Assembly (NCBI GenBank): GCA_965223255.1
Contig: CBDCWA010000002.1
Span: forward strand, 248,001-312,000
Origin: CBDCWA01 sp965223255
GTDB taxonomy: Bacteria > Pseudomonadota > Alphaproteobacteria > Rhizobiales > Hyphomicrobiaceae
Reading direction: 5' to 3'
DNA length: 64,000 nucleotides
Numbering within the stretch: position 1 is the stretch's first letter; every line of letters begins with the position of its first letter. The position numbers were made by a program, and so were the translations under genes. This document shows, piece after piece, positions 46,329 to 55,468 of this stretch. Under the pieces are notes generated by a model, which saw nothing but the letters and a program-made list of their open reading frames with translations, searched no databases and was not told the DNA's origin.

Positions 46329-46617
46329 CGGAACACTGTGCCAATGTTTCGAATTGTTCGGCATTGTGTCGATGCACCACATCGCTTTCTTGCAACAACT
46401 GCTTTATTCCATCTTCGTGAAGCAAGCATGCTAGTGCTGACAGCAAGGGAATATCTCGCACGGCCGAAGAAGAGATGAGAATGCGATAACATTCTCGACC
46501 GTGGCAGTTTCCTGATTTGCAACCCTAGTTTGGTTTTTCGGCCATTGTACTAAGCCGCCTTCAAAAAAACGGGGACGAGGCTTAGATCGAACAGCTTTAG
46601 CAGAGATTGTTGACATT

Positions 46618-47064
46618 GTGCTCAAATACCTCGCAATGATTTCGCTGCTGGGTCCCGCACTAGTGTTGGTCCAGCTTCAGGCGACTGGTGCCGATTCGTT
46701 AGGCGCGTACCTATGGAAAAACCGTCCGTTCCTTATTTTCGCACCAGCGGCTAGCAGCAAAAACCTCGTCCGTCAGCGCGCATCCGTCGCTGCGAATAGA
46801 AGGCATTTTCAAGAACGAGATATTGTTGTCGTAGAGATTATAGGCGATCGCGTAAGTACGAGTCTTGGGTCCAAAGCCAAAGTCTCAGCCATTACATTGA
46901 GAGAACTCTACCGCGTGAGCGCCGGCGAATTCAAAGCCATTCTGGTTGGCAAAGACGGCGGAGAAAAGCTTCGGAGCAACGCTGTAGTAGGCCCGGACAG
47001 ATTGTTCCGACTGATCGATTCCATGCCGATGCGCCAGCAGGAAATGAGGCGCGGAAAGAAATAA
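46618..47064 (+). CDS. secreted DUF4174 protein
   Basis: 148 residues starting at a GTG. Signal peptide (MLKYLAMISLLGPALVLVQLQATGA), then the family pattern LGAYLWKNRPFLIFAPAAS, LVRQRASVAANRRHFQERDIVVVEI, FKAILVGKDGGEKLRSN, LFRLIDSMPMRQQEMRR. DUF4174 has a thioredoxin-like fold without the C-x2-C pair; function unknown, often found with stress genes. Confidence 0.85.
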   Translation: MLKYLAMISLLGPALVLVQLQATGADSLGAYLWKNRPFLIFAPAASSKNLVRQRASVAANRRHFQERDIVVVEIIGDRVSTSLGSKAKVSAITLRELYRVSAGEFKAILVGKDGGEKLRSNAVVGPDRLFRLIDSMPMRQQEMRRGKK

Positions 47065-47298
47065 TGCCGACCTATATCCAAAGGCATGCGACTTACTTCT
47101 TCTATAGTTAGGCAGATCGTTGCCAGTATTTGCGGTGATGTCTTGCGCAATGAAGGTTCAAAATCATAACCGATCAAAAGAAACGTCGCGCTACTGAACT
47201 ACGACCTCTACGCAGCGCCATTGCCGCATTGACATAGGCAGCTTTGCTCGGTCGCTCCATGTCTATTTTGGCTCGATTGGTCTTGCTCGTCTTTGGTG

Positions 47299-47720
47299 GA
47301 CGGTTCAGATAGATCCGGTTAACTGCCTTCGAAGTCGTCCGGACTGATATTGCCAACACAACTGTGGCGCCTTTTTCGGTTATAGAACACCTGAATGTAC
47401 TCGAATAGATCAGCGCGGGCCTGCTCTCGGGTGCGGTAGCGGACCCTGTTGACACGTTCACGCTTCAACGCCTCCAACTCTTGATCACGCGTGACGCCAG
47501 TGCCAGGGAAAGCGTCCTTGCCCATTAACGCCAGCTCATCACGTCAAAGCCGCAATTGACGCGTGCTCACCCCCAGTTTGTTGCAAACCGCCTTGTCGGT
47601 CATACCCTCCTCACTGGCGCGCATAATGGCTTCGCGTTTGAACTTCGAACTGAAACGTTTGTATCGCCTTGGCTTAGTTATAAAACACCTCACTGCGCAT
47701 CTAACGCCATTCAAGGTGTC
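47299..47720 (-). mobile_element. IS3-family remnant with orfA fused to the end of orfB
   Basis: On the minus strand an orfA N-terminus is readable (KPRRYKRFSSKFKREAI, ASEEGMTDKAVCNKLGVSTRQLRL), then a stop, then RDELALMGKDAFPGTG and a coiled-coil part (TRDQELEALKRERVNR). This runs directly into the last 45 residues of orfB (RYRTREQARADLFEYIQVFYNRKRRHS). All of the catalytic core is deleted. It is a dead IS. Confidence 0.75.
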
Positions 47721-47846
47721 CACTCAAACGGGGGAATACCATTTGACCCTGAAGGGGCGTTTGCGAAAAGTGCTCCTCAAGGAGGACGAACTAGTTGTTT
47801 GATTTAACAGTTCAGCCGGCAGAGTAGGCCCTCGAGTGCGTTGGGT

Positions 47847-48119
47847 TCAGATTCCACGAAACAACACTAAGGCTAGTACTGCCAGATTGACAGCCGCCAG
47901 TGCCGCTACGGCCCAAGTCAGGCGCTTTTGACGCAAGTTCGCGGCTTCGCTTAATTCACTAAAATACATTCGGAGTTCAGTTATGTCAGGTCGAATGCCC
48001 TCCACTACATTAGACTCAAATCTGGATGCCGCCTCACCAACTACCTCGGCAGCCTCCTCGACTGCCGCAACAGAGTATTCTATACGCTTCGCCGTCGAGC
48101 TTGTTCTGCTATTAGCCAC
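47847..48119 (-). CDS. small membrane-anchored helical protein
   Basis: 90 residues from a GTG start with AAAGGAG six bases upstream. A 60-residue acidic helix (EYSVAAVEEAAEVVGEAASRF, IRPDITELRMYFSELSEAANL) is followed by one membrane helix at the C-terminus (LTWAVAALAAVNLAVLALVLF). No family recognised. Confidence 0.7.
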   Translation of the reverse strand: MANSRTSSTAKRIEYSVAAVEEAAEVVGEAASRFESNVVEGIRPDITELRMYFSELSEAANLRQKRLTWAVAALAAVNLAVLALVLFRGI

Positions 48120-48240
48120 GATATACTCCTTTCAATAGACGGGGTTCACTGAAAAAAAATCGAACTTTGGATTGCGGAAATAATGAGCGCAGATTGGTAG
48201 ATGACCTCAACACAGATAGCCACGTGTTGAGGTCATAATC

Positions 48241-48831
48241 TTAGCCCATCATCTCTTCTACGTATTCCCAATTGACCATGTTATCGATAAAGGCTTCGAG
48301 GTATTTCTGACGCGCATTGCGATAGTCAATGTAGTAGCTGTGCTCCCACACGTCGCAACCAAGAATTGGCTTAATGCCGCTCATAAGCGGATTTTCCCCA
48401 TTTGCTGTTTGGGCCACGTCTAGCTTGCCGTCCTTGATTACCAACCAGCACCAACCCGAACCAAATTGGGTCACGCCGGCGTTGATAAAATCTGCGCGTA
48501 GTTTTTCGAAGCCACCGTAGTCCTTGACCAGTTTTTCGAGCTTACCCGGCAGCTTCGCGCCACCGCCATTTGGCTTCATCCAGTGCCAAAAATGAACGTG
48601 GTTATAGTGCTGGCCGACGTTATTGATAAGCGCTTGGTTCTTTGCGTCGTAAATTGCACTTTGCAACTCGTCCAAGCTTTGACCCTCAAACGGTGAACCG
48701 GTGAGAAGTTTTGTGCCATTGTCGACGTACGCCCGATGGTGCTTATCGTGATGAAACTCCAATGTTTCTTTGGACATGTAGGGTTGAAGCGCGTCATAGG
48801 CATAGGGAAGTTCTGGGAGCTGAAGTGACAC
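48241..48831 (-). CDS. sodB: iron/manganese superoxide dismutase (copy 2)
   Basis: 196 residues from a GTG start with GAGAGG upstream. Same reaction and ligand set as the copy at 19301 (HH in the first helix, NHVHFWHW, CDVWEHSYYIDY). No GGAAC-N16-nGTT site is near, so this copy is likely the housekeeping enzyme. Confidence 0.95.
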   Translation of the reverse strand: MSLQLPELPYAYDALQPYMSKETLEFHHDKHHRAYVDNGTKLLTGSPFEGQSLDELQSAIYDAKNQALINNVGQHYNHVHFWHWMKPNGGGAKLPGKLEKLVKDYGGFEKLRADFINAGVTQFGSGWCWLVIKDGKLDVAQTANGENPLMSGIKPILGCDVWEHSYYIDYRNARQKYLEAFIDNMVNWEYVEEMMG

Positions 48832-49180
48832 GTGTATTTTTCCTCTCGATTGCTGACCAATTACATACTCGATATTGTCTCATCACCATCTAATTCCAAG
48901 TATGGCGCTTGATCATGAGAGGACGTGTCACAGGATTGCATCATATGTCGGCGGCTCTCATCTCTGAGCGCCGCTCCTGAAAAGTGAGCTTCGCTGATAA
49001 GAAGCGTAAGTCCCAACCGCTTTCGCGCTATGAGCGACACTGCTAAAAACGAAACGTCCGGCCATTCAAGTTCCCACCTCAGCTCGTCCAGATAAAGATG
49101 CGGATTATTACGTTTGCCGGCAAATCCGTACGCAGCTGTTGTCCGTATTATGTAATGGTGTCGGTTTTGAAGGGTGAGAC
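48832..49180. other. intergenic, nothing recognised
   Basis: Divergent region between sodB copy 2 and the glutamate dehydrogenase gene. A 108-codon frame on the minus strand has no known domain. Confidence 0.35.
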
Positions 49181-50530
49181 ATGACAAAGATTCCGAAATA
49201 CGATCTTGCCAGCCTGATGGCTCGGGTCCACCATCGATCGCCGGGCGAGAGAGAGTTTCATCAAGCTGTCAACGAGGTTTTCACCGATATCGTCGATTTT
49301 GCCAACCGGGAGCCGGAGATAAAAGAAAATGGCATTCTTGAGCGGCTACTCGAGCCGGACCGTTTAATCACGTTCCGAGTTACGTGGGAAGACGATGACG
49401 GCGAAGTGCAGGTGAACCGCGGATACCGTGTTCAATACTGCGGTGCAGTCGGTCCCTACAAGGGTGGGCTGAGATTTCACCCATCAGTCAATACCTCAAT
49501 TTTGAAATTTCTGGCCTTCGAGCAAACCTTTAAGAATGCGCTGACCGGCTTACCCATGGGGGGCGGCAAGGGTGGATCCGATTTCGATCCTCGTGGACGT
49601 TCAGACCGAGAAGTCAGCCGTTTTTGCAGCGCTTTCATGACAGAGCTGCATCGGCATATCGGTCCTGACATCGATGTACCCGCAGGGGATATTAACGTCG
49701 GCGCGCGAGAGATCGGCTATCTTTTCGGCGCCTACCGAAGAATTACCAACGAATTTGAAGGTGCGCTGACGGGCAAGGGGCTCTCATACGGCGGTAGCGA
49801 ACTACGAACGGAAGCGACTGGCTATGGTCTGCTCCATTTCGTTTGCCACATGCTGGAGGCAGCCGACGATTGTATCGAGGGAAAGACAATCGCAATATCC
49901 GGTGCTGGCAACGTCGCGATCCATGCAGCAGAAAAAGCGGTCGATATGGGTGCCAATGTTGTAACGCTGTCCGATAGTAAGGGATTCATACACGACGCAG
50001 AAGGCATGAACCTGGACAAAATCAACTGGATTCGCGAACACAAGCAAAAATCAGGGGCATCTCTGGAGAGCTATGCGAACGAGTTTGGCGGTAAATGGTA
50101 TGAGGGCAAAGCCCCTTGGGGCGTCACCTGCCATATTGCCCTGCCGTGTGCAACGCAGAACGAAATCGACGGTCGGGTCGCTGGAACACTCATCGACAAT
50201 GGCTGCATATTGATCGCCGAAGGCGCCAACATGCCATTAACACCGAAGGCCATCGAAAGGGTACGCTCATCAAAGGTTCTCTTCGGGCCCGCAAAGGCAG
50301 TTAACGCCGGCGGCGTCGCCGTCTCAGGGCTTGAATTATCTCAGAATCGCACGGCAATCCCTCGCAGACGGCAAGAGATCAGCGAGGAGTTGCATACAAT
50401 TATGAAACGCATCCACGACCAGTGCACTGAGGCTAGCCCTCGCAACGATCATATCGACTACGCCAAAGGCGCAAACATTGCCGCGTTCAAGCGCATCTCC
50501 GAAGCGATGATGGCACAGGGACTTTCTTAG
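49181..50530 (+). CDS. gdhA: glutamate dehydrogenase (hexameric type)
   Basis: 449 residues, the normal length. GYRVQYCGAVGPYKGGLRFHPSVN holds the substrate-binding Lys; LPMGGGKGGSDFDPRGRSDREVSRFC and DIDVPAGDINVGAREIGYLFGAYR complete the active site. The Rossmann motif is ISGAGNVAIHAAEKAVDMGANVV. It makes glutamate from 2-oxoglutarate and ammonia. The sequence type is that of bacterial NADP-dependent enzymes, but cofactor choice is inferred. Confidence 0.95.
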   Translation: MTKIPKYDLASLMARVHHRSPGEREFHQAVNEVFTDIVDFANREPEIKENGILERLLEPDRLITFRVTWEDDDGEVQVNRGYRVQYCGAVGPYKGGLRFHPSVNTSILKFLAFEQTFKNALTGLPMGGGKGGSDFDPRGRSDREVSRFCSAFMTELHRHIGPDIDVPAGDINVGAREIGYLFGAYRRITNEFEGALTGKGLSYGGSELRTEATGYGLLHFVCHMLEAADDCIEGKTIAISGAGNVAIHAAEKAVDMGANVVTLSDSKGFIHDAEGMNLDKINWIREHKQKSGASLESYANEFGGKWYEGKAPWGVTCHIALPCATQNEIDGRVAGTLIDNGCILIAEGANMPLTPKAIERVRSSKVLFGPAKAVNAGGVAVSGLELSQNRTAIPRRRQEISEELHTIMKRIHDQCTEASPRNDHIDYAKGANIAAFKRISEAMMAQGLS

Positions 50531-50561
50531 ATTCAAATACCTAACGCTCCGGAGGAGAGCA

Positions 50562-51863
50562 ATGATTGCCCGAACTCTTCACACGATACTCACGAGAGAC
50601 GAAGGAGGTCGATTGTGCAAGGGTATTCCTGACGATGCTTGCAAGCATCAGCCGCACAACTTCACGACCCACATTCTTAGCTTGTCCGCCACTAAGACTG
50701 GTGATGGGCTCGCTGATCCGAAATTGGTACTGGCATGGCTGCTCGGCGCTCTTGGCGCGCCGGCTGCTGCCATCGGCTTCCTTGTGCCCATCCGCGAAGC
50801 ACTGGCCCTCCTGCCGCAACTATTCATATCTTCCAAAATCCGTGCGATGCCGATCCGCAAGTGGGCTTGGGCCCTGAGCAGCATTGTGCAGGGCGGGTGC
50901 ATAATTGCGATGGCCGTTGCTGCATTGACGCTAACGGGGGTGCAGGCCGGTTGGACAATAATTGCACTCCTTGCCGTCTTCTCACTTGCGCGCAGCGTCT
51001 GTTCTGTCAGTTATAAGGACGTGCTCGGCAAAACCATAACAAAACAAACGCGAGGCACTGCGACCGGCACCTCGACCTCAATTGCGGCGGCTACCGTGTT
51101 CACCTTCGGCCTGCTGGTCAGCTTCGGAATTATTTCTTTGACGGTCCAATCAATGGCAACCGCATTGCTTGTAGCTGGCATGCTCTGGCTTGCAGCTGGC
51201 TTGGCCTTTACGAGGATAAAGGAGGAACCCGGCGCAACCGACGCCGGCACTGACGGTATTACCACGGCAATCGACCAGCTTTCTCTGCTCAAGGACGATT
51301 CCCAGCTCGTTCGATTCATCACAGTCCGGGGACTCTTGATTCCGACCGCGCTAGCGCCACCGTTCCTCTTAGCGTTGGCCGGCGAGACAGGCGGACGTAG
51401 CTTGTCGACACTTGGTCCCTTCGTCATCGCATCGTCTTTGGCATCTATGTTTAGCGGGTATGTCTGGGGCCGGTTAGCAGATCATTCAAGCCGTTGGGTT
51501 CTAATGACCTCTGCCCTCATCAGCGGCGTGCTCCTCGGTGCTGTGGGCCTTTTAGCCCTTGCTAATGTAGGCGTCTCGCAAATCACTTGGCTTATGGCGG
51601 CCGCCCTCTTCGTATTGATGATCGCGTATCAGGGCGTTCGGCTCGGTCGCTCGACTCATCTGACCGATATGGCCAATGAAAATCAACGCGCTTCCTACAC
51701 CGCGCTTTCGAACACCGTGATCGGCATACTTCTTCTAGCCGGCGGCATTTTCGGACTTCTTGCCGAAACGTTCGGGACGCCAATTGTCATCTGTGTGTTT
51801 TCTGGCATGTGTTTCATTGCAGCCTTACAAGCCACCCAGCTCGACGAGGTGCAGAGACGATAA
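50562..51863 (+). CDS. MFS transporter
   Basis: 433 residues with GGAGGAGAG just before the ATG. Twelve hydrophobic stretches can be counted after a 45-residue polar N-terminus, with the MFS inter-domain break around residue 220 (ITTAIDQLSLLKDDSQLV). The SGYVWGRLADHSSRWVL loop between helices is typical. Substrate not predictable. It starts 31 bp after gdhA and may be co-transcribed. Confidence 0.85.
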   Translation: MIARTLHTILTRDEGGRLCKGIPDDACKHQPHNFTTHILSLSATKTGDGLADPKLVLAWLLGALGAPAAAIGFLVPIREALALLPQLFISSKIRAMPIRKWAWALSSIVQGGCIIAMAVAALTLTGVQAGWTIIALLAVFSLARSVCSVSYKDVLGKTITKQTRGTATGTSTSIAAATVFTFGLLVSFGIISLTVQSMATALLVAGMLWLAAGLAFTRIKEEPGATDAGTDGITTAIDQLSLLKDDSQLVRFITVRGLLIPTALAPPFLLALAGETGGRSLSTLGPFVIASSLASMFSGYVWGRLADHSSRWVLMTSALISGVLLGAVGLLALANVGVSQITWLMAAALFVLMIAYQGVRLGRSTHLTDMANENQRASYTALSNTVIGILLLAGGIFGLLAETFGTPIVICVFSGMCFIAALQATQLDEVQRR

Positions 51864-52338
51864 TCAAAGGATGAGCTGAGTAGCTCACAAACTGGATTTT
51901 CAATCGCAATGGATCGAGAGTTGGTCCCACCCGGATTACCAAACAATGAAACATTGTTACGCATTGGCTGCGAAGAACATACCTACCAAAAGGAATTTGC
52001 TCTAAACCGATTCCGCGGAACCAACGTGAACTCCATCCCAATGACACGAATAGTCTGCGTTCCACACCGACTTTGGCTTCTTGGGGCAAATCGACCGTCA
52101 CTAGTTTGGAAAACGACAGGATAGGCCAATTTGGAACTTTCAAGAGCCGATTGTTGTGCTGCTCTCAAATAGTGGATAGGGCTCGACTTTTGTTTGTTTT
52201 CCCACACATTGGCTGTTGTCATGGCAAGGTCTGTTTGTTTGCGGAGAATTAGTTATTGTAGACACCTATATACCGTTGAAGGACTTGTCTCGGTGATTTG
52301 GTATAGAATGCGGAGCGAGCGAGTAAGATTATAACGAG
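51864..52338. other. intergenic, nothing recognised
   Basis: About 475 bp without a supported gene before the second ExoD locus. Confidence 0.35.
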
Positions 52339-52959
52339 ATGAACTCACAACCAGATGCCGATGATTTGACGGCTGTCTTGGACCGCCTGATTGAGCAAAC
52401 TGACGGTCGAGACCTCAGCTTTAAAGATCTTGTTGGCGTTTTCGGACAGCGTGCCTTTGGCCCCCTACTGCTCATACCGGCAGTAATCGCTGTCGCCCCA
52501 ACGGGCGCAATTCCTGGGATGTCGTTGCTGACTGGCTCGATGATTTGTTTGCTTGCACTGCAGCTATTCATGGGCAGAAAGAATCCATGGCTTCCAAAGC
52601 GGCTGCTCGAATACTCTTTCTCCCGGGACCAGTTCGTGGGCGCTGCTAGGGCTGTTCGGCCTTATACAAAATTAATTGACAGGGGCATCCGCCCACGGCT
52701 CACGATTTTTGCGAAAACTCCGTTTATCTACCTCATTGCATTAGTAACATTTTTACTTGGTCTATCGATGTTCCCACTTGCGCTACTTCCGTTTGCAGTT
52801 GCAGTTCCCGGAACGTCGATTGCAGTCCTTGCATTGGGTCTTACCTCGCGCGACGGGGTCGTTATCCTGCTTGGTTTGATGCTCATCGCGGGATTTTTAG
52901 CAGCGGGTGTGATAGTTTTCGATCAAGCCCTGGTACCGGCACTTACCAATGTCATTTAA
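52339..52959 (+). CDS. ExoD family membrane protein (copy 2)
   Basis: 206 residues with the complete ExoD core (GQRAFGPLLLIPAVIAVAP, GAIPGMSLLTGSMI, WLPKRLLEYSFSRDQFV, FPLALLPFAVAVPGTSIAVLALGLTSRDGVV). About half identical to the copy at 17152. Its 3' end overlaps the DUF2254-HlyD chimera by 11 bp. Confidence 0.9.
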   Translation: MNSQPDADDLTAVLDRLIEQTDGRDLSFKDLVGVFGQRAFGPLLLIPAVIAVAPTGAIPGMSLLTGSMICLLALQLFMGRKNPWLPKRLLEYSFSRDQFVGAARAVRPYTKLIDRGIRPRLTIFAKTPFIYLIALVTFLLGLSMFPLALLPFAVAVPGTSIAVLALGLTSRDGVVILLGLMLIAGFLAAGVIVFDQALVPALTNVI

Positions 52960-53497
52960 CTTCAAAGCTCGATTGATTGCCATACCGTCGAACTTTTGGT
53001 TCGTGCCGAGCCTGCTAACGCTTGCCGCGATCAGCTCCGCATCCATAGTTCTAATGCTAGATGCAACCGCCCGATCGATTGCCCTCCTTCCCGCCGGCGG
53101 CCTGACCGCCGAAACAGCGCGCACAGCGGCTACCGACGTCGACCAGCTTAGAGTAGGGCAACCCGCCGTTGTAAGATTTCAGAACTTTCACCGCATAAAC
53201 ACGCCAGAGCTGCAAGGCAAGGTAGTACGTATTTCAGCAACCACCACCACATCCCAATCAATCACCAACGCAGCCAATTCTTCGTCGCAATTTCGACCAG
53301 CAGCCGAAGTGCGAACTGAGCCGTTCTTCGCAGTGCGAATTACAATCCCAGAACGAGAATTGAAAAAACTGGGCAAGGCAAAACTGGTTCCTGGCAAGCA
53401 GGTCGAAACCTTTATTGCAACATCTGATCGAACCGTCATGAGCTACTTGCTAAAGCCGGTTGTGGACCGTCTTTCCCATGTCATGCGAGATCGCTGA
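52949..53497 (+). CDS. DUF2254-HlyD chimera
   Basis: 182 residues that join two unrelated families. Residues 1 to about 60 match the start of DUF2254 (SNFWFVPSLLTLAAISSASIV, first helix and loop), just as expected after an ExoD gene. From about residue 62 the sequence is the C-terminal part of a type I secretion membrane-fusion protein: DVDQLRVGQPAVVRFQNF, INTPELQGKVVRISA, FFAVRITIPERELKKLG, KLVPGKQVETFIAT, DRTVMSYLLKPVVDRL. The switch near nucleotide 53130 keeps the frame. A deletion between an exoD-DUF2254 operon and an hlyD gene would produce it. One helix plus a periplasmic barrel could still be exported; function unknown. Confidence 0.75.
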   Translation: MSFNFKARLIAIPSNFWFVPSLLTLAAISSASIVLMLDATARSIALLPAGGLTAETARTAATDVDQLRVGQPAVVRFQNFHRINTPELQGKVVRISATTTTSQSITNAANSSSQFRPAAEVRTEPFFAVRITIPERELKKLGKAKLVPGKQVETFIATSDRTVMSYLLKPVVDRLSHVMRDR

Positions 53498-53977
53498 TGC
53501 GCTACCGTATAGCACCCGACGGCTGTTACCACTTAGAGAAAAAGGTCAAATCAACAGAGATCTCTGGTTTACTTCGCGAGAGGCTTGTAGGTTGTGATCA
53601 CAATAGGGGTCTCTCGCTTTCGTCGATTTAGTGTCGCACGAGTTTGACGACTGCCCGACAACAGATCTTGCGACCGTTGCCACCGCAAAACTCATTGCGG
53701 TCACTGCAAAGTAAGTGATCCCTATCGTCCGGATTATTGATTTGAAGCCTTGCCAACGACAGTTTGGCACAGCGCCATTGCTCCCCTGAGTTTTGATTGT
53801 TCATGAGTTGGGCCTGAGAAATCACATTTCCTATCTTCAATTCCCGATATTGCGTTCGGTCGAATCGAAACTGCCGTTAAGCCAGCCGAAGCTCACAATC
53901 TTCAATAGGTCTCTTAAGAGCAGCCATAGCCATCGACTATGGCTCCAGAAAGACACAAATCTGTTTATGTATTTCGA
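53498..53977. other. intergenic with a hairpin
   Basis: No gene supported. An 8-bp stem (AGCCATAG/CTATGGCT) lies at 53922-53944 and may end transcription of the minus-strand fragment at 53978. Confidence 0.35.
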
Positions 53978-54345
53978 TTAGAAGCCTCCAGACTTTGTGG
54001 GTACAGATAATGAATAACTTTTGTCGGGACTAACGTATGTCGTCACGCCATTGTTGTATGTTTTCGGGGGGCCAGATCTATCGGTAACCGTCGTGCCAGG
54101 AGGGCCAAAATAAACGGACCATCCGGCCGTATTCATATTTGTTCCGGGTGCCGGTATGCTCCACGCCGGATCCACAACGCCACTATGGATTGTTGTACCA
54201 ATAGGGGTTGTCATGGTAATTCCATCAGCCAATTTAAGTTGCCTGACACCTAAGTCAGTAAAAGTAGATGTAGAACTCGCGTCCTGGGGTGCAGTATCGT
54301 CAGAGTTGCCTGCCGTTCCGGTATCATCATCGCCGTCGCCAACGC
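53978..54345 (-). pseudogene. C-terminal fragment of an exported or repeat protein
   Basis: A minus-strand frame of about 120 codons, Gly/Thr/Asp-rich (DGDDDTGTAGNSDDTAP, GVRQLKLADGITMTTPIG, YFGPPGTTVTDRSGPPKTY), without a start codon of its own; its 5' part has been cut by the truncated IS110 element. The composition recalls secreted surface proteins. With an HlyD C-terminus nearby it could be the tail of a type I secretion substrate, but that is a guess. Confidence 0.5.
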
Positions 54346-55014
54346 TGGGCCGACACCCGGCAAGTCATCTAAGCGGCGGCTCAACTCATTCGATCGATGC
54401 CAGGCCATAATACGGCGATCAAGATCCAAGATCTGAGCTTTGAGCAATTGAAGTTGTTGACCTAGCGCCTTCAGACACTCTCGCACAGCTGCCGGAACAC
54501 GATTATCTGTCGTATCCGCAGCTATTTCGAGAAGCCGATCAACACCTCTGTGTCCAACCGGCGCCACAATGCCTAACTCCGCCATGTGAGCGCGGATCGT
54601 ATTACTGATGGCGGTGCGCTGGCGGACAAGCAGATGCCGGGTGCGGTGAAGCATCAAGCAAGATTGCTGATCTGACGTCTTGGTCGGAACGAAGCGTATA
54701 TTGGGCCGCCGCACAGCTTCACAGATCGCCTCGGCATCTGCGGCATCATTCTTCTGTCGCTTCACGTACGGCTTCACATAAGCGGGCGGGATCGATCGAA
54801 CAGTATGCCCAAGCTTGATCAGCTCGCGTGCCCAATGATGAGATGTCGCACAGGCTTCTATGCCGACAAGACACGATGGCAGTTTCGAAAAGACCGCCAA
54901 AACGCGACTGCGTCTGAGTTGCCGACGGACAACCGCTTTGCCCCCGGCATTCACGGCATGAACCTGAAAAACGGACTTGGCTATATCCAGTCCAATCGTG
55001 GTAATCACTTTCAT
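54250..55014 (-). mobile_element. IS110-family transposase, C-terminally truncated
   Basis: About 254 codons. The N-terminal DEDD domain is complete (GLDIAKSVFQVHAVN, CLVGIEACATSHHWAREL, KRQKNDAADAEAICEAVRRPNIRFVP). The second domain begins (LDDLPGVGPALATAM) but is cut off before its catalytic Ser region, and the frame then runs into foreign sequence. IS110 transposases need that Ser, so it is inactive. Confidence 0.85.
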
Positions 55015-55468
55015 GGCCGGCTCCTCTTTTGATGGTCACTTCAACAACAGCAACCATCTTGGCACCTAGATGCCGGTGGGAGGAGCCGTCCACAGCATCA
55101 ATAGCGCCATAAGTCGAGTACGAACGATCAGCCGTCGCGTGTTCTCTTAGCCATACTAATGCTCCGAGTGGCGCCCAAGAATTGCTGCAACGAAACTTGT
55201 CTGGTGGCAATTTCTGCGACGGATGTCAGCTCTCCATCTAACATCGACTGCCCAGCGCCGACCTTGGTGACGATCAAAACACCCTAACCTGTCAAAAGGT
55301 TCAGGCATGGGTATGCTGGCACGAGAGAACCGACACGCTGCACTTTCCAACCCCTTAGCGGGGTTGACCTTACACGCGCGTTGCTTAAACAGACCGTGAG
55401 GCGACATTGACCGTCGTCGTCGGCATAATCAGGCAAATCTTTGAACAAGCTGGGGGATAGGACTTCAT
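55015..55468. other. IS110 upstream region, possible bridge-RNA locus
   Basis: Non-coding stretch 5' of the IS110 transposase. A 9-bp inverted repeat (CGGCTCCTC at 55018, GAGGAGCCG at 55080) and a 7-bp hairpin (CAACCCC/GGGGTTG at 55348-55366) are visible. In the IS110 group the guide (bridge) RNA is encoded in this end. I cannot show one here from sequence alone. Confidence 0.35.

Noticed and set aside
49048..49074. GGAAC-N18-CGTT upstream of the second sodB
   Set aside because: Spacing of 18 does not fit the 16 bp used by all other sites, and it lies over 200 bp from the start codon.
48861..49187. 108-codon minus-strand frame upstream of gdhA
   Set aside because: No recognisable family, no ribosome binding site, and it overlaps the gdhA start.
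54746..55210. Long minus-strand frame overlapping the IS110 gene
   Set aside because: It is a shadow in another frame of the IS110 transposase and its upstream end, with no domain of its own.
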